From positions 1 through 64,000 of IMG/VR virus record IMGVR_UViG_3300050821_002963: 64,000 nt of DNA. The stretch is one strand, 5' to 3'. This DNA is from a virus. This document shows positions 34,816 through 42,877 of the stretch, piece by piece. How positions within the stretch are numbered: position 1 is the stretch's first letter; every line of letters begins with the position of its first letter. The notes below the pieces were generated by a model. The model ran no database searches and had not been told where the DNA came from. It worked only from the letters and a program-made list of their open reading frames with translations. Made by a program: the position numbers and the translations under genes.

Positions 34816-35706
34816 ATGGCGGAAGTAATCCTAGTGGACGGGAAAATGATGGGCTTCCGGGCTCACTATTCTCATCTGGCTCTAAGAACGAGGCAGGGAG
34901 AATCTTCTGGGATGCTGCACGGGTTTCTGGTGGAGTTGATGCAGATAAACAAGACCAAGCCAGAAGCCAAGATTGTGGTCTGCTGGGACGGACCGGGGAA
35001 GAATTGGCGGCATGGGGCGTTTCCAGCGTACAAGGCGAACAGAACCCATAACGCGGAATACAAGAATCTCATCTCCCAGTCGGAAATTCTTTTACACGCT
35101 TTGCAAGATTTGGGATTGAAGGTGGCGGTCGTTGCGGGTGTGGAAGCGGACGATATGTTGGGGGTGCTTTCCACTAGGCTTTCGGAAAAGAATGACGTGC
35201 TGGTGTACTCATCGGATAGGGATATGTACCAGTTAGCTGGGCCACGAGTAAAGGTGTGGCCTGGATACAAAAGTAATCCGATGGGTACTCAGGAGATAGA
35301 AAAGTGGTTGGGGGCTCCGTTCAGCTCGCTCATGGAAATCAGGGCCATGGCTGGTGATGCTGGTGATAACCTGAAGGGTTTACCGCGAGTTGGGTACAAG
35401 ACGGCGGTAAAATTGTGGAAAGGGGGTACGACGCTCAAGTCCTCTTCGCATGGCTTCGCACAAGAGGACTGGAACAGAATGCTAAAGGAACACAAATTGG
35501 CGTTAATAATCAGGGACGAGAATGCTCCATGCTGGACAGACGTGCAACGATTAAAACTCGGACAGTTGGTGCACGCGATTGTGAGACAGCCGGGTCGAGA
35601 TATGGTTTTGGCAGAGGAAAGGAAGCGGAAATTCTACGAGTTTCTGGGACGTTATGAACTCGAAGAAATCTTTCGCTCCCGAGCGAAACTTTATGCCATT
35701 CCATAA
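34816..35706 (+). CDS. 5'-3' exonuclease / flap endonuclease
   Basis: 296 residues. Begins VILVDGKMMGFRAHY, then VVCWDGPGKNWRHGAFPAYKANR, GVEADDMLGVL, YSSDRDMYQL and the helix-hairpin-helix LKGLPRVGYKTA. These are the acidic and DNA-binding motifs of the PolA N-terminal nuclease family. Because the phage polymerase lacks this domain, this protein likely removes RNA primers and flaps. ATG 34816 starts two bases after the previous stop. Confidence 0.9.
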   Translation: MAEVILVDGKMMGFRAHYSHLALRTRQGESSGMLHGFLVELMQINKTKPEAKIVVCWDGPGKNWRHGAFPAYKANRTHNAEYKNLISQSEILLHALQDLGLKVAVVAGVEADDMLGVLSTRLSEKNDVLVYSSDRDMYQLAGPRVKVWPGYKSNPMGTQEIEKWLGAPFSSLMEIRAMAGDAGDNLKGLPRVGYKTAVKLWKGGTTLKSSSHGFAQEDWNRMLKEHKLALIIRDENAPCWTDVQRLKLGQLVHAIVRQPGRDMVLAEERKRKFYEFLGRYELEEIFRSRAKLYAIP

Positions 35707-35735
35707 TTGACATTAGATAAATGACATACTAAAAT
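35707..35735 (+). promoter_or_regulatory. Consensus promoter before the sigma-like gene
   Basis: TTGACA (35707-35712), a 17-base spacer and TAAAAT (35730-35735). The box starts right at the end of the exonuclease gene and lies about 50 bases before ATG 35787. It is among the best sigma70-type promoters in the window. Confidence 0.8.
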
Positions 35736-35786
35736 CGGGCTACGTTGTTTCTCTCAAACAAATCAAATTACGGGAGTCGCGTCTCT

Positions 35787-36341
35787 ATGAGAAAGACAAA
35801 AGAGCAAAGGACGGTTGAATTGGTCGGGCAGTACCGGGGCCTGGCCATGAAGCTTGCGTGGGACTATTGGAAGCGGTTACCAGCAGCCACGAAGATGTGG
35901 GTGGACCCGGATGACCTGATAGCAGAGGCCATCTGTCATATCGTGACGTTCGTGTTGAACGATTACGATAAGAAGCGGGCGAGCCTGAGTACATTTATGT
36001 ATTGCAGTACGAATGGACATCTCATGAACTTCGCGTTGGCCCAGACCGCGGCCAAGAGATATGGATTCCGGGCGGACTTGGAAGACGCGTGGGGAGTGGG
36101 AGTCAAGGAGTCAAAATTCCAGTTGGTGGATGCCCTGAATGCTTTCGAGGCGGTTTACGGTCAGGCTTCGGAAGGATTGCAGGACGAGATTTGTCAATGG
36201 TTTGGCGTGGATAGAAAAGCCCCGAGACGGTCTGCGGAAGGGAAAGAGTTGATTCGGGAGTTCGGTCATCTGGCTTACCAGAACAGACTCTCTGAATCGG
36301 ATTGTCGGCTCTTATTGCGGAGCGGAGTATGGGTTCCATAG
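35787..36341 (+). CDS. Sigma-factor-like protein
   Basis: 184 residues. Residues about 15-90 (LVGQYRGLAMKLAWDYW... DPDDLIAEAICHIVTFVLNDYD...ASLSTFMYCSTNGHLMNFA) follow sigma70 region 2: core-binding helices with DDLIAEA and the -10-recognition STFMY motif. No clear region 4 is seen at the C-terminus, so DNA -35 contact may be missing or altered. Could direct middle or late phage transcription. ATG 35787 is preferred over an upstream TTG because of GGGAG. Confidence 0.65.
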   Translation: MRKTKEQRTVELVGQYRGLAMKLAWDYWKRLPAATKMWVDPDDLIAEAICHIVTFVLNDYDKKRASLSTFMYCSTNGHLMNFALAQTAAKRYGFRADLEDAWGVGVKESKFQLVDALNAFEAVYGQASEGLQDEICQWFGVDRKAPRRSAEGKELIREFGHLAYQNRLSESDCRLLLRSGVWVP

Positions 36342-36601
36342 AAGACAAGCAGCTGCTGTGGTGTCTCCTTTGTAGCAACCGGTTCACGGTCCGGGACGCA
36401 GAGGAGGGAAGATATCGGGGAGGGACCGGTATCTGCATGGAGTGCTATACCAGCATGGCGAAAAGTACAAAGACTTGTTTCGGGAAACAATCAGGCGAAG
36501 GCTTGGCGGGGTATGACGAGTCAGCGGAGGAGTGCCTCCGGTTCTGTCCGGACCGGAAAGTCTGTAAAGAGTTCGTCACCATTCAAAAAAGGCTCGGTTA
36601 G
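36329..36601 (+). CDS. Small zinc-finger-like protein
   Basis: 90 residues from ATG 36329. WCLLCSNRFTVRDAEEGRYRGGTGICMECY has two C-x2-C pairs typical of a zinc ribbon, and later Cys (CLRFCPDRKVC) may form a second site. Overlaps the sigma-like gene by 13 bases. A transcription-related role would suit the neighbour, but this is inference. Confidence 0.6.
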   Translation: MGSIEDKQLLWCLLCSNRFTVRDAEEGRYRGGTGICMECYTSMAKSTKTCFGKQSGEGLAGYDESAEECLRFCPDRKVCKEFVTIQKRLG

Positions 36602-36764
36602 GGAGAAAGCGTTCCACTTTCTACAGAAAGACAGGACGTTACCAGAGCTACGTACGTTCATCCGAAAGCTGGGGGCATCACCCCAGGACCTCCTGAGGTA
36701 CCTGAGGAAGTACGAGTTAATCATGGAGTTTCAAGAGAAAGTAACCTGGAAGTATCATGCCTGA
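36513..36764 (+). CDS. Small basic helix-turn-helix-like protein
   Basis: 83 residues. A Ser/Lys-rich start, then VREKAFHFLQKDRTLPELRTFIRKLGASPQDLLRYLRKYELI, which reads as a winged-helix or HTH fold. It overlaps the previous gene by 89 bases in another frame, which is unusual for this genome; the true start may be further downstream. The C-terminal part is more convincing than the N-terminal part. Confidence 0.5.
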   Translation: MTSQRRSASGSVRTGKSVKSSSPFKKGSVREKAFHFLQKDRTLPELRTFIRKLGASPQDLLRYLRKYELIMEFQEKVTWKYHA

Positions 36765-37770
36765 GAAGAAAAAAGAGAATAAGCTGGTTCTGGCAAACGG
36801 GCCTGTGCCAAAAGTCGTGCCTCAGTCGGACGAGACCCCGATTGTGTATTTGTCCCATTCGATTGTGCATACCAAAGAACTGGAAAGAGAATTTCTGGAT
36901 TGCACGGGTGTGAGATACAGGTGCTGCTCATTTGTGTATCTGCACCCGGAAGCAATCTACTGGACTCCTAGAGCGTGGGAAGGCTACGAAGTAAATGTGG
37001 AACGGGGCAACCATATCATGATGGATTCGGGTGCGTTCTCGTTCCACACCTTTCTATTCAAGAACAAGAACATTCCTAATGTCAACCAACTCAGGGATAA
37101 GACGATAGAGCTGTACGTGGAGTTCTGTAAAAAGAGACAGAAGGAATGGGACTTCTATGTGACGTTCGACTACGTTAGAGAGGTGGAAGTGGTATGGAGG
37201 ATTACGAAAGAGTTGGAGGCCCATGGTATACGCCCAGCTCCGGTATATCACGGGGACAAGTCATTAGATTGGATGCGACGGTATCTGGATGCCGGTTACA
37301 AGAGAATTGGTATATCGTCTTTGCTGGGAGTGCGGTCGAAGCACACCACTTTGAGATTTTACCTGGACAGGTTATTCAAATTGGTGGAACCTTACAAAGT
37401 AAAGCTGCACGGATTTGCCATGACTTCTCTGTCAACGATGTATGCCTATCCTTGGCACAGTGTGGACTCGAGCAGTTGGAGCCGAACGTCTTCCTACGGT
37501 TGCATTTACCTAGTGGACGAAGGCCGAAACTCTTTACGCTCGATACACGTGTCTTTAGAAAATTCTACGAATACGAATTCGGTTTCCAAACTATCAAAGG
37601 AGAGCCAGAAGTCAGTCCGGGATTATGTGGAGGGCAAAGGCTTCGACTTCGACTTGCTAAGACGGTCGGTGACCTACAGACACATCTTTAACGGTTGGTT
37701 GTTCTCGCACTTAGGGAGTTTCAAAAAACAGATACAGGATACGCACGTAAAGTGGGGGACACTTCTATGA
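36757..37770 (+). CDS. dpdA: DpdA-like DNA 7-deazaguanine transglycosylase (TGT family)
   Basis: 337 residues with the TIM-barrel pattern of tRNA-guanine transglycosylases. Visible elements: MMDSGAFSF (D90), YVTFDYV (D138), PVYHGD (165-167), RIGISSLLG (183-191) and LHGFAMTS...YPWHSVDSSSW (217-241). The last motif is typical of the phage DpdA branch, which exchanges guanine in DNA for a 7-deazaguanine. FolE, the first enzyme of preQ0 synthesis, overlaps it directly. A tRNA substrate cannot be excluded. Confidence 0.7.
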   Translation: MPEKKKENKLVLANGPVPKVVPQSDETPIVYLSHSIVHTKELEREFLDCTGVRYRCCSFVYLHPEAIYWTPRAWEGYEVNVERGNHIMMDSGAFSFHTFLFKNKNIPNVNQLRDKTIELYVEFCKKRQKEWDFYVTFDYVREVEVVWRITKELEAHGIRPAPVYHGDKSLDWMRRYLDAGYKRIGISSLLGVRSKHTTLRFYLDRLFKLVEPYKVKLHGFAMTSLSTMYAYPWHSVDSSSWSRTSSYGCIYLVDEGRNSLRSIHVSLENSTNTNSVSKLSKESQKSVRDYVEGKGFDFDLLRRSVTYRHIFNGWLFSHLGSFKKQIQDTHVKWGTLL

Positions 37771-38423
37771 GTAGTCTGATTATGCCGGTAACGACAACGG
37801 TCAAGATACCGGGACTTTCCAAAAAGGCTTTTGAACAGGACGTGGAGTTGGCGATGACGAATATCCTGCTATCACTGGAGAAGAATTCTGGAAAGAAGAT
37901 AGTAGGAGATGGGAACTTTTCTGCTACTCCGTCTAGGGTTGGAAGAGCGTATGTAGAATTGCTGGACGGAATGTTTCATGAAAATGGGGTGAAAGAAATT
38001 CTGGCTACGACGTTTCCAGCGAAAGGCGACGAGATGGTAACCGTTGGACCAGTAGACACGTGGTCAGTATGTGCCCATCATTTCTTACCAGTGCATCTGC
38101 ATGTATGGCTAGCATATATTCCAAGAAAGAAAGTGCTGGGGCTTTCTAAGTTGGCACGGTTGGCAGAGCTATTGGCTAAGCGGCCTGGATTACAGGAGGA
38201 TGTGACATTCGATATTGCTAAAACACTTTATGATGGGTTGAAACCATTGGGGGCAGCTTGTCTTATCAGAGGTAGACATCTCTGTATGGAGATGAGAGGT
38301 GTTAAGAAATCTTCGGTGACTACGACTACATCTTTACAAGGAGCTTTTAAGAAGAATGCTGCGGCCAAGTCTGAGTTCCTAGAAGCAGTCAGAGCAGACA
38401 TGGCAGATAATGGGAGATGGTGA
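37767..38423 (+). CDS. folE: GTP cyclohydrolase I
   Basis: 218 residues from ATG 37767 (ATGA overlap). Zinc/active-site elements are CAHH (102-105) and HLCMEMRGVK (171-180), with TPSRVGRAY near 54-62 and a TTTTSLQGAF end, all typical of FolE. The enzyme converts GTP to dihydroneopterin triphosphate, feeding folate or 7-deazaguanine (preQ0) synthesis. Coupling to DpdA favours DNA base modification. QueD, QueE and QueC are not in this window. Confidence 0.92.
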   Translation: MSSLIMPVTTTVKIPGLSKKAFEQDVELAMTNILLSLEKNSGKKIVGDGNFSATPSRVGRAYVELLDGMFHENGVKEILATTFPAKGDEMVTVGPVDTWSVCAHHFLPVHLHVWLAYIPRKKVLGLSKLARLAELLAKRPGLQEDVTFDIAKTLYDGLKPLGAACLIRGRHLCMEMRGVKKSSVTTTTSLQGAFKKNAAAKSEFLEAVRADMADNGRW

Positions 38424-39517
38424 TGAACTGGGCGGAGGTTGAGAAGCAACAGTTACTGGATGCGGCATCCATCCTAGAATTGGTGCCACAGAGAGCGGGA
38501 GTTCCTTCCTCAGATTTCGTTAGAGTAAGGCATGGGAAGAAGTATATTGAGATGTCTCTGTCCTCAGTAGTGAATGCTGTGGTCAGGGTAGCGGGCAAGA
38601 ACTTGGAAGAAGCGAAAGACTTCTTCGTGGATAGAAGGTTGCTGATACCTTTTATTCAGGTGGGTAAGGGATGGAAGGGAGATTTCAAATTAGGGCTGGA
38701 GGATAGCAAATGGCTATTGAAACAGGGCAGTCGAACAGCGGAATTGACAATGCGGATGGAGCCGCTGGGGGGATATGGCTCATGGAGGGAAAAGGCTGGG
38801 TTGAAGGAAGTGAAGCTATCGGAAGAGTTGAGGAAGCTATTGCTCGTCTCGCAAGGGTGTGCGACGGCAGACCCATCGCTGCCTTTTCTCAACTGCGTGT
38901 ATATCGGGGAGAAGCTGGTGCTAGCCACCAATGGAACCTTAATGTTTGTTGGTTTGAGGCAGAAACAAGACAGCCTACGCTTCCCTTTTCCGATAGGAGT
39001 GATTCCACTAATAAGTGACAGTCTGGTTCAGGCGGTGGGCGTGGAAGGGGACCAGGTAATCCTGGATTGCGGAATAGGTTTCATCGAAGGCTCGGTCTCG
39101 GCCATCACGCGGAAAGACTTTCCAAAGAAAAGTATCGTCGAGAGGGCACAAGCAGCGAAGGCCTATCCAGTACTGACAAAGTTGCCGGCGGAGAGAGTAG
39201 CGAGGATGCTGGAAAGGTTATCTGGGTATCTGGCCAGTGTCAAGCGAGAAGACCTTATCCTCAGATTGGAAGTTGGGGGTGAGAAAGTAAAGGCTATCGT
39301 TAGGGTGCAGCAGGCGAAGTTTGAGGAGTCAATAGAGGTAGAAGACCTGAAAGGAGAAGGGACTTTGGACTTTCCTTTTGATCTTGTAAAACCTGTATTG
39401 GACTACATAGCTGAGCACGATGAAAAGATTACGATCCGGGTGGATGAGAAGAAGAAGTCTCCTTATCTGATTTCTGGGGCGAGTGTGGCACTGTTGGTGG
39501 CTAGAAGGGAAAAGTAA
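38423..39517 (+). CDS. DNA polymerase sliding clamp (beta-clamp-like)
   Basis: 364 residues with the segmental beta-alpha pattern of processivity clamps, best seen in the C-terminal part (VGVEGDQVILDCG, RLEVGGEKVKAIVRVQQAKFEESIEV, FPFDLVKPVLDYIAEHDEKITIRV, near-terminal YLISG). ATG 38423 is 6 bases after GGGAG. It lies directly before the polymerase gene and a clamp loader is encoded at 47685. Confidence 0.7.
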   Translation: MNWAEVEKQQLLDAASILELVPQRAGVPSSDFVRVRHGKKYIEMSLSSVVNAVVRVAGKNLEEAKDFFVDRRLLIPFIQVGKGWKGDFKLGLEDSKWLLKQGSRTAELTMRMEPLGGYGSWREKAGLKEVKLSEELRKLLLVSQGCATADPSLPFLNCVYIGEKLVLATNGTLMFVGLRQKQDSLRFPFPIGVIPLISDSLVQAVGVEGDQVILDCGIGFIEGSVSAITRKDFPKKSIVERAQAAKAYPVLTKLPAERVARMLERLSGYLASVKREDLILRLEVGGEKVKAIVRVQQAKFEESIEVEDLKGEGTLDFPFDLVKPVLDYIAEHDEKITIRVDEKKKSPYLISGASVALLVARREK

Positions 39518-41397
39518 TGGCTTGGCAATCTCTATTGAACTTCGACAAGAAAGAGAAGGCTTTTACTCCTGTCGAAAAGAAGGAAAAGAAGCCTAGGGAG
39601 AAGAAGGCGACTCCTGGTAAGAAAGAACGTGGTTGCGAACACTGTCCGCTGAACGAGGTAAAGGGTCTAAAGAAGGTAAAGAATCTCGACAAGATTAAGG
39701 GCAAAGCCATCATGGTGTGGGCTCAGAATCCTGGCGAGGAAGAGAATAGAGAAGGACGAGAGTTGATTGGAAGAGCTGGTCAGCTCTTGTGGAAGGTAGC
39801 GGCCTCGGTTGGATTGAAAAGAGAAGATTGTGATATTCAGAACGTGGTCAGGTGTTGGACCATCAGTAAGAATGAAATCGGTCAGTGGGAACCGAGAGAA
39901 CCTTCGAAGGAAGAAATACATGCGTGCTCAATCTACAACGAAGAAGCCCTTGAAATTGCAGGCGGAAGAACTAAGGTACATCTTGTCCTTGGCCTCGTTG
40001 CGGCGAAGCATCTTCTTAAGGGAGATTTTAGAAAAGACCAAAAAACGTTCTACTCGGAAAAACTCAAAGCGTGGGTAGTGTGTGCATCGCATCCTTCCTA
40101 TTTCCTCAGAGGGGCCCCAAGGTCGAAGTTGAAAGAGTTTAGGGACTCACTGGCCTCGGTAGTCCAGAAGGCAAATCTAAAAGGTGGTAAGTTTGCTTAC
40201 GTAGAAGGGTTGGATGCAAAAGCGATTGGTGTGAATGAACTGGACGAGGAAGAGAAGAGAATCAGGGCATCTGGTAAGAGGGTCATTTTCGATATAGAAG
40301 ACGGGACGGATGAGATTGGGAACAACGTCATCGTCTACGTTGGGTGGTCCTATGACAGGAACAAGGCCAGGGGGTTGTTCCTTTTTCACGAGAAGCTGAA
40401 GAAGAACAAAGAGATACTGCTAAAGAAACATTCCTTCCTAAAGAGAGTCCTGGAAGACCCAACGATTAAGAAAGGGTTTCAGCACGGAGTCTACGACGTC
40501 TGGAAGTTACTGGAGAATCTGGCGATAGCGGTCAAAGGATTCGACCACGACACTCAATACTCTGAGTACTTTAGGTTCTCCGGGCAGCGTTCCTATGGAC
40601 TGGCTGCGATTGCGGATAGGAGGTTCAAAGAGTTCGCTGGGTATAAGGGGATACTGGACCCATATCGGGATAAAGGTACGCAGTTGGTAAACTTCTTTAC
40701 GCTGCCTCCAAAAATCATCGTTATATATAATGGTGCAGATAACATCCTGACCAAGAGAATAGAAGAAAGCAATGATGGGAAGGTCCCGCAGGGCTTACTG
40801 AAAGTCTACGTACTGTGTGCCCCACAGTTGGCCAGGATGGAAGAGAGGGGACCATTATTCGATTCGGAGTACTCAAAGATACTGGAAGAGTGGATTCCAA
40901 AGAAACTGGAATTCCTACTGAAGAAGCTGCGGGGACTATCCGGTTCGGATAAGTTCAATCCCAATTCGCCGGTTCAGGTGGCAGAGCTCATCTACGACAA
41001 GCTAAAGTTGGGCAGATATCTGGATGACAAATGGAAAAAGGACTTCCCGCGTTCCACGGATAAGGATACGTTGCAGTTGTTGGAGTCTTTCAGTCCGGTA
41101 CCAAGATTGATTACAGACTTCCGTCAGCTCTCAAAGAAGAAGGGCACGTACATGGATGGGTACAAGAAGTCGGCAGAGATGTACGGAGGAAGGTTGCGGA
41201 CAAAGTGGTGGTTGACTGGTACGGTTACAGGTCGGTTGCGGTCTGGTGGGGAGCGCGGAGAGAAGGAAAAATCAAAAGGCATTATCAATCTACAAAATAT
41301 TCATGGAGAATCTGAAATCGAAAACCTTTTGGTATCGGATTTGAGATGGCGAGAGCTGTATGGACTATGGGAGGAGAAAAGACATGGTAAAAAGTAG
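39517..41397 (+). CDS. DNA polymerase A, N-terminal half: family 4 UDG-like plus exonuclease plus thumb
   Basis: 626 residues in three parts. Residues about 40-220 resemble a family 4 uracil-DNA glycosylase with four likely iron-sulfur Cys (CEHC, NVVRC, HAC) and GEEENREGRELIGRAGQLL. Residues 240-420 are a 3'-5' exonuclease (VIFDIEDGT, QHGVYDVWKL, YNGADN). From 440 the polymerase thumb and palm begin (FNPNSPVQ, TGTVTGRLRSG, GIINLQNIHG). It stops just before motif A, which is encoded 600 bases later at 41969. Confidence 0.85.
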   Translation: MAWQSLLNFDKKEKAFTPVEKKEKKPREKKATPGKKERGCEHCPLNEVKGLKKVKNLDKIKGKAIMVWAQNPGEEENREGRELIGRAGQLLWKVAASVGLKREDCDIQNVVRCWTISKNEIGQWEPREPSKEEIHACSIYNEEALEIAGGRTKVHLVLGLVAAKHLLKGDFRKDQKTFYSEKLKAWVVCASHPSYFLRGAPRSKLKEFRDSLASVVQKANLKGGKFAYVEGLDAKAIGVNELDEEEKRIRASGKRVIFDIEDGTDEIGNNVIVYVGWSYDRNKARGLFLFHEKLKKNKEILLKKHSFLKRVLEDPTIKKGFQHGVYDVWKLLENLAIAVKGFDHDTQYSEYFRFSGQRSYGLAAIADRRFKEFAGYKGILDPYRDKGTQLVNFFTLPPKIIVIYNGADNILTKRIEESNDGKVPQGLLKVYVLCAPQLARMEERGPLFDSEYSKILEEWIPKKLEFLLKKLRGLSGSDKFNPNSPVQVAELIYDKLKLGRYLDDKWKKDFPRSTDKDTLQLLESFSPVPRLITDFRQLSKKKGTYMDGYKKSAEMYGGRLRTKWWLTGTVTGRLRSGGERGEKEKSKGIINLQNIHGESEIENLLVSDLRWRELYGLWEEKRHGKK

Positions 41398-41405
41398 GGT
41401 TAGAT

Positions 41406-41972
41406 ATGAAGATAGGAACGAAGAGTGTGCTGTACGGGGCACACTGTTTTTTCTTGCACCCGTGGTTTGTGGCAGCGGCGTGGTGGCAGTTGTTTGGGTT
41501 TCCGTGGGACCTTAGATTGTGGGTGGCCTTCTTCGTACACGATATCGGTTATTGGGGAAAGCCGAATATGGATGGAGACGAAGGAGAGGAACACCCAAGA
41601 ACGGGTGCTATCCTCATGTACAAGTTATTCGGGCATGAGTGGTGGAAATTTTGTATGTACCATTCTCGGTTTTGGGCAAAGAGACACAATGAAAAACCGT
41701 CAGCTTTGTGCATAGCGGACAAGTTGGCTATCTGCTTGACGCCAAGGTGGTTGTATCTGCCGATGGTAAATTGGACAGGAGAGATTGAGGAGTACATGAA
41801 GTTTGCAGGCAAGATGAATAACTTACCGCCTGGATTATCCCAACGAGCTTGGCACGATGGGATGGTGAAGTATGTCAGGGCTTGGGTGGAAGAACACAAA
41901 GACGGGAAGGAAGATACCTGGACCAAGCCAAAGTCGAAGCAGACTAGTGACAAGAATGGAGTTTGGACGTGA
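41406..41972 (+). CDS. HD-domain hydrolase-like protein inside the split polymerase
   Basis: 188 residues. HD superfamily residues are visible: H18, VHDIGYWG (H45-D46), EEHP (H63), YHSRF (H86) and CIADKLA (D105). HD proteins hydrolyse phosphate esters such as nucleotides or signalling molecules. Related proteins of unknown role are common in phages. Here the gene lies within the polymerase reading path: 8 bases after the N-half stop and overlapping the C-half start (GTGA). Confidence 0.6.
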   Translation: MKIGTKSVLYGAHCFFLHPWFVAAAWWQLFGFPWDLRLWVAFFVHDIGYWGKPNMDGDEGEEHPRTGAILMYKLFGHEWWKFCMYHSRFWAKRHNEKPSALCIADKLAICLTPRWLYLPMVNWTGEIEEYMKFAGKMNNLPPGLSQRAWHDGMVKYVRAWVEEHKDGKEDTWTKPKSKQTSDKNGVWT

Positions 41973-42868
41973 GCCTGCTTTCCAGATTCGGGGATTTGGA
42001 TGTATTTCTATCGGCGGACAACAGCCAGCTGGAAATTAGAGTGCTGGCCCAGATGTCTCAGGACCAGAAGCTGATTGGCTTGATTCAATCGGGAGAGGAC
42101 ATCCATAGTTCAGTCGGTCATGTTCTAACTGGGTGGCCAATAGAGAAAATCAAAAAAGACCGTGATATGAGAACGACTGTGAAGGGAATTCACTTCGGAA
42201 TCATTTACGGGTTGTCGGGGGAGTCCCTGTACTGGAAGCTCAAGACGGAAGCAGCTGAGCAAGGTAAGCAGTTCAACATGAGTAAGGAGCAGGTGATGGC
42301 TCTGCACTCAGCTTACTTTAAGAAGTTTGCGGGAGTAGATAGGTGGCTGAAAGCTCAGGTGGAATTTGCACAGGAGCACGGCTACGTTCCTACGCTATTC
42401 GGATTCAAGAGAGAGATTTCTCCATTCGGGGATGAGGACAGGGCCACGTTCTGGGCGAATCAGTCCAAGAACTCACCTATTCAGGGAACGGCACACCAGT
42501 TGCTTCTCATTGCTTTGGCTATTCTGGAGATTAAGAAAAAGACTTACCATCTGTTACAGAGGTTGGCTATGGAAGGCCATGACGCATTGGTCAGCTTTGT
42601 AGCATTGCGAGATCTACTGGAAGCGTACAAACAGATAATGTACCTATTGGAAACAGACGTTCTCATCTATGTGAAAAAGTGGTGGCCGGAGATAGATTGG
42701 CAGGTACCGCTTAAGGCAGAAGCAAAAGTCGGGTTCAGATACGGGGTTAAGATAGACTACGCAGGTGAGTCGGTTGAGGAGTTCGTTGAGAAGTGGTGTA
42801 AAGAGAATTACGAGTTTGAGAAGAAGTTGAAGGAAGATATCGAGAAACCATTTGAGCTTTCTGTATAA
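41969..42868 (+). CDS. DNA polymerase A, C-terminal half (catalytic palm and fingers)
   Basis: 299 residues from GTG 41969 (GGAG 7 bases upstream; TTG 41963 is too close to it). Begins just before motif A (FLSADNSQLEIRVLAQM), then motif B region (RTTVKGIHFGIIYG) and motif C (EGHDAL), so both metal-binding aspartates are present. It lacks thumb and exonuclease, which are in the gene at 39517. The two products would have to associate to work. Its stop overlaps a TATAAT box. Confidence 0.88.
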   Translation: MSLLSRFGDLDVFLSADNSQLEIRVLAQMSQDQKLIGLIQSGEDIHSSVGHVLTGWPIEKIKKDRDMRTTVKGIHFGIIYGLSGESLYWKLKTEAAEQGKQFNMSKEQVMALHSAYFKKFAGVDRWLKAQVEFAQEHGYVPTLFGFKREISPFGDEDRATFWANQSKNSPIQGTAHQLLLIALAILEIKKKTYHLLQRLAMEGHDALVSFVALRDLLEAYKQIMYLLETDVLIYVKKWWPEIDWQVPLKAEAKVGFRYGVKIDYAGESVEEFVEKWCKENYEFEKKLKEDIEKPFELSV

Positions 42869-42870
42869 TA
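42861..42870 (+). promoter_or_regulatory. Promoter -10 box CTGTATAATA
   Basis: A perfect TATAAT at 42864-42869 overlaps the polymerase stop and lies 9 bases before the next start. No good -35 box is seen at 16-18 bases. The same core CTGTATAAT occurs at 24726 and 47653, both between genes. Confidence 0.4.
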
Positions 42871-42877
42871 TAGAGCC

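Noticed and set aside
37194-37691. 165-residue open frame inside the DpdA-like gene
   Set aside because: It is an out-of-frame shadow of a well-supported TIM-barrel gene.
41397-41972. Intron or intein as explanation for the split polymerase
   Set aside because: The gap holds a normal protein gene with its own start, stop and coupling, with only 8 bases to spare; no intein splice motifs are seen in the HD protein.
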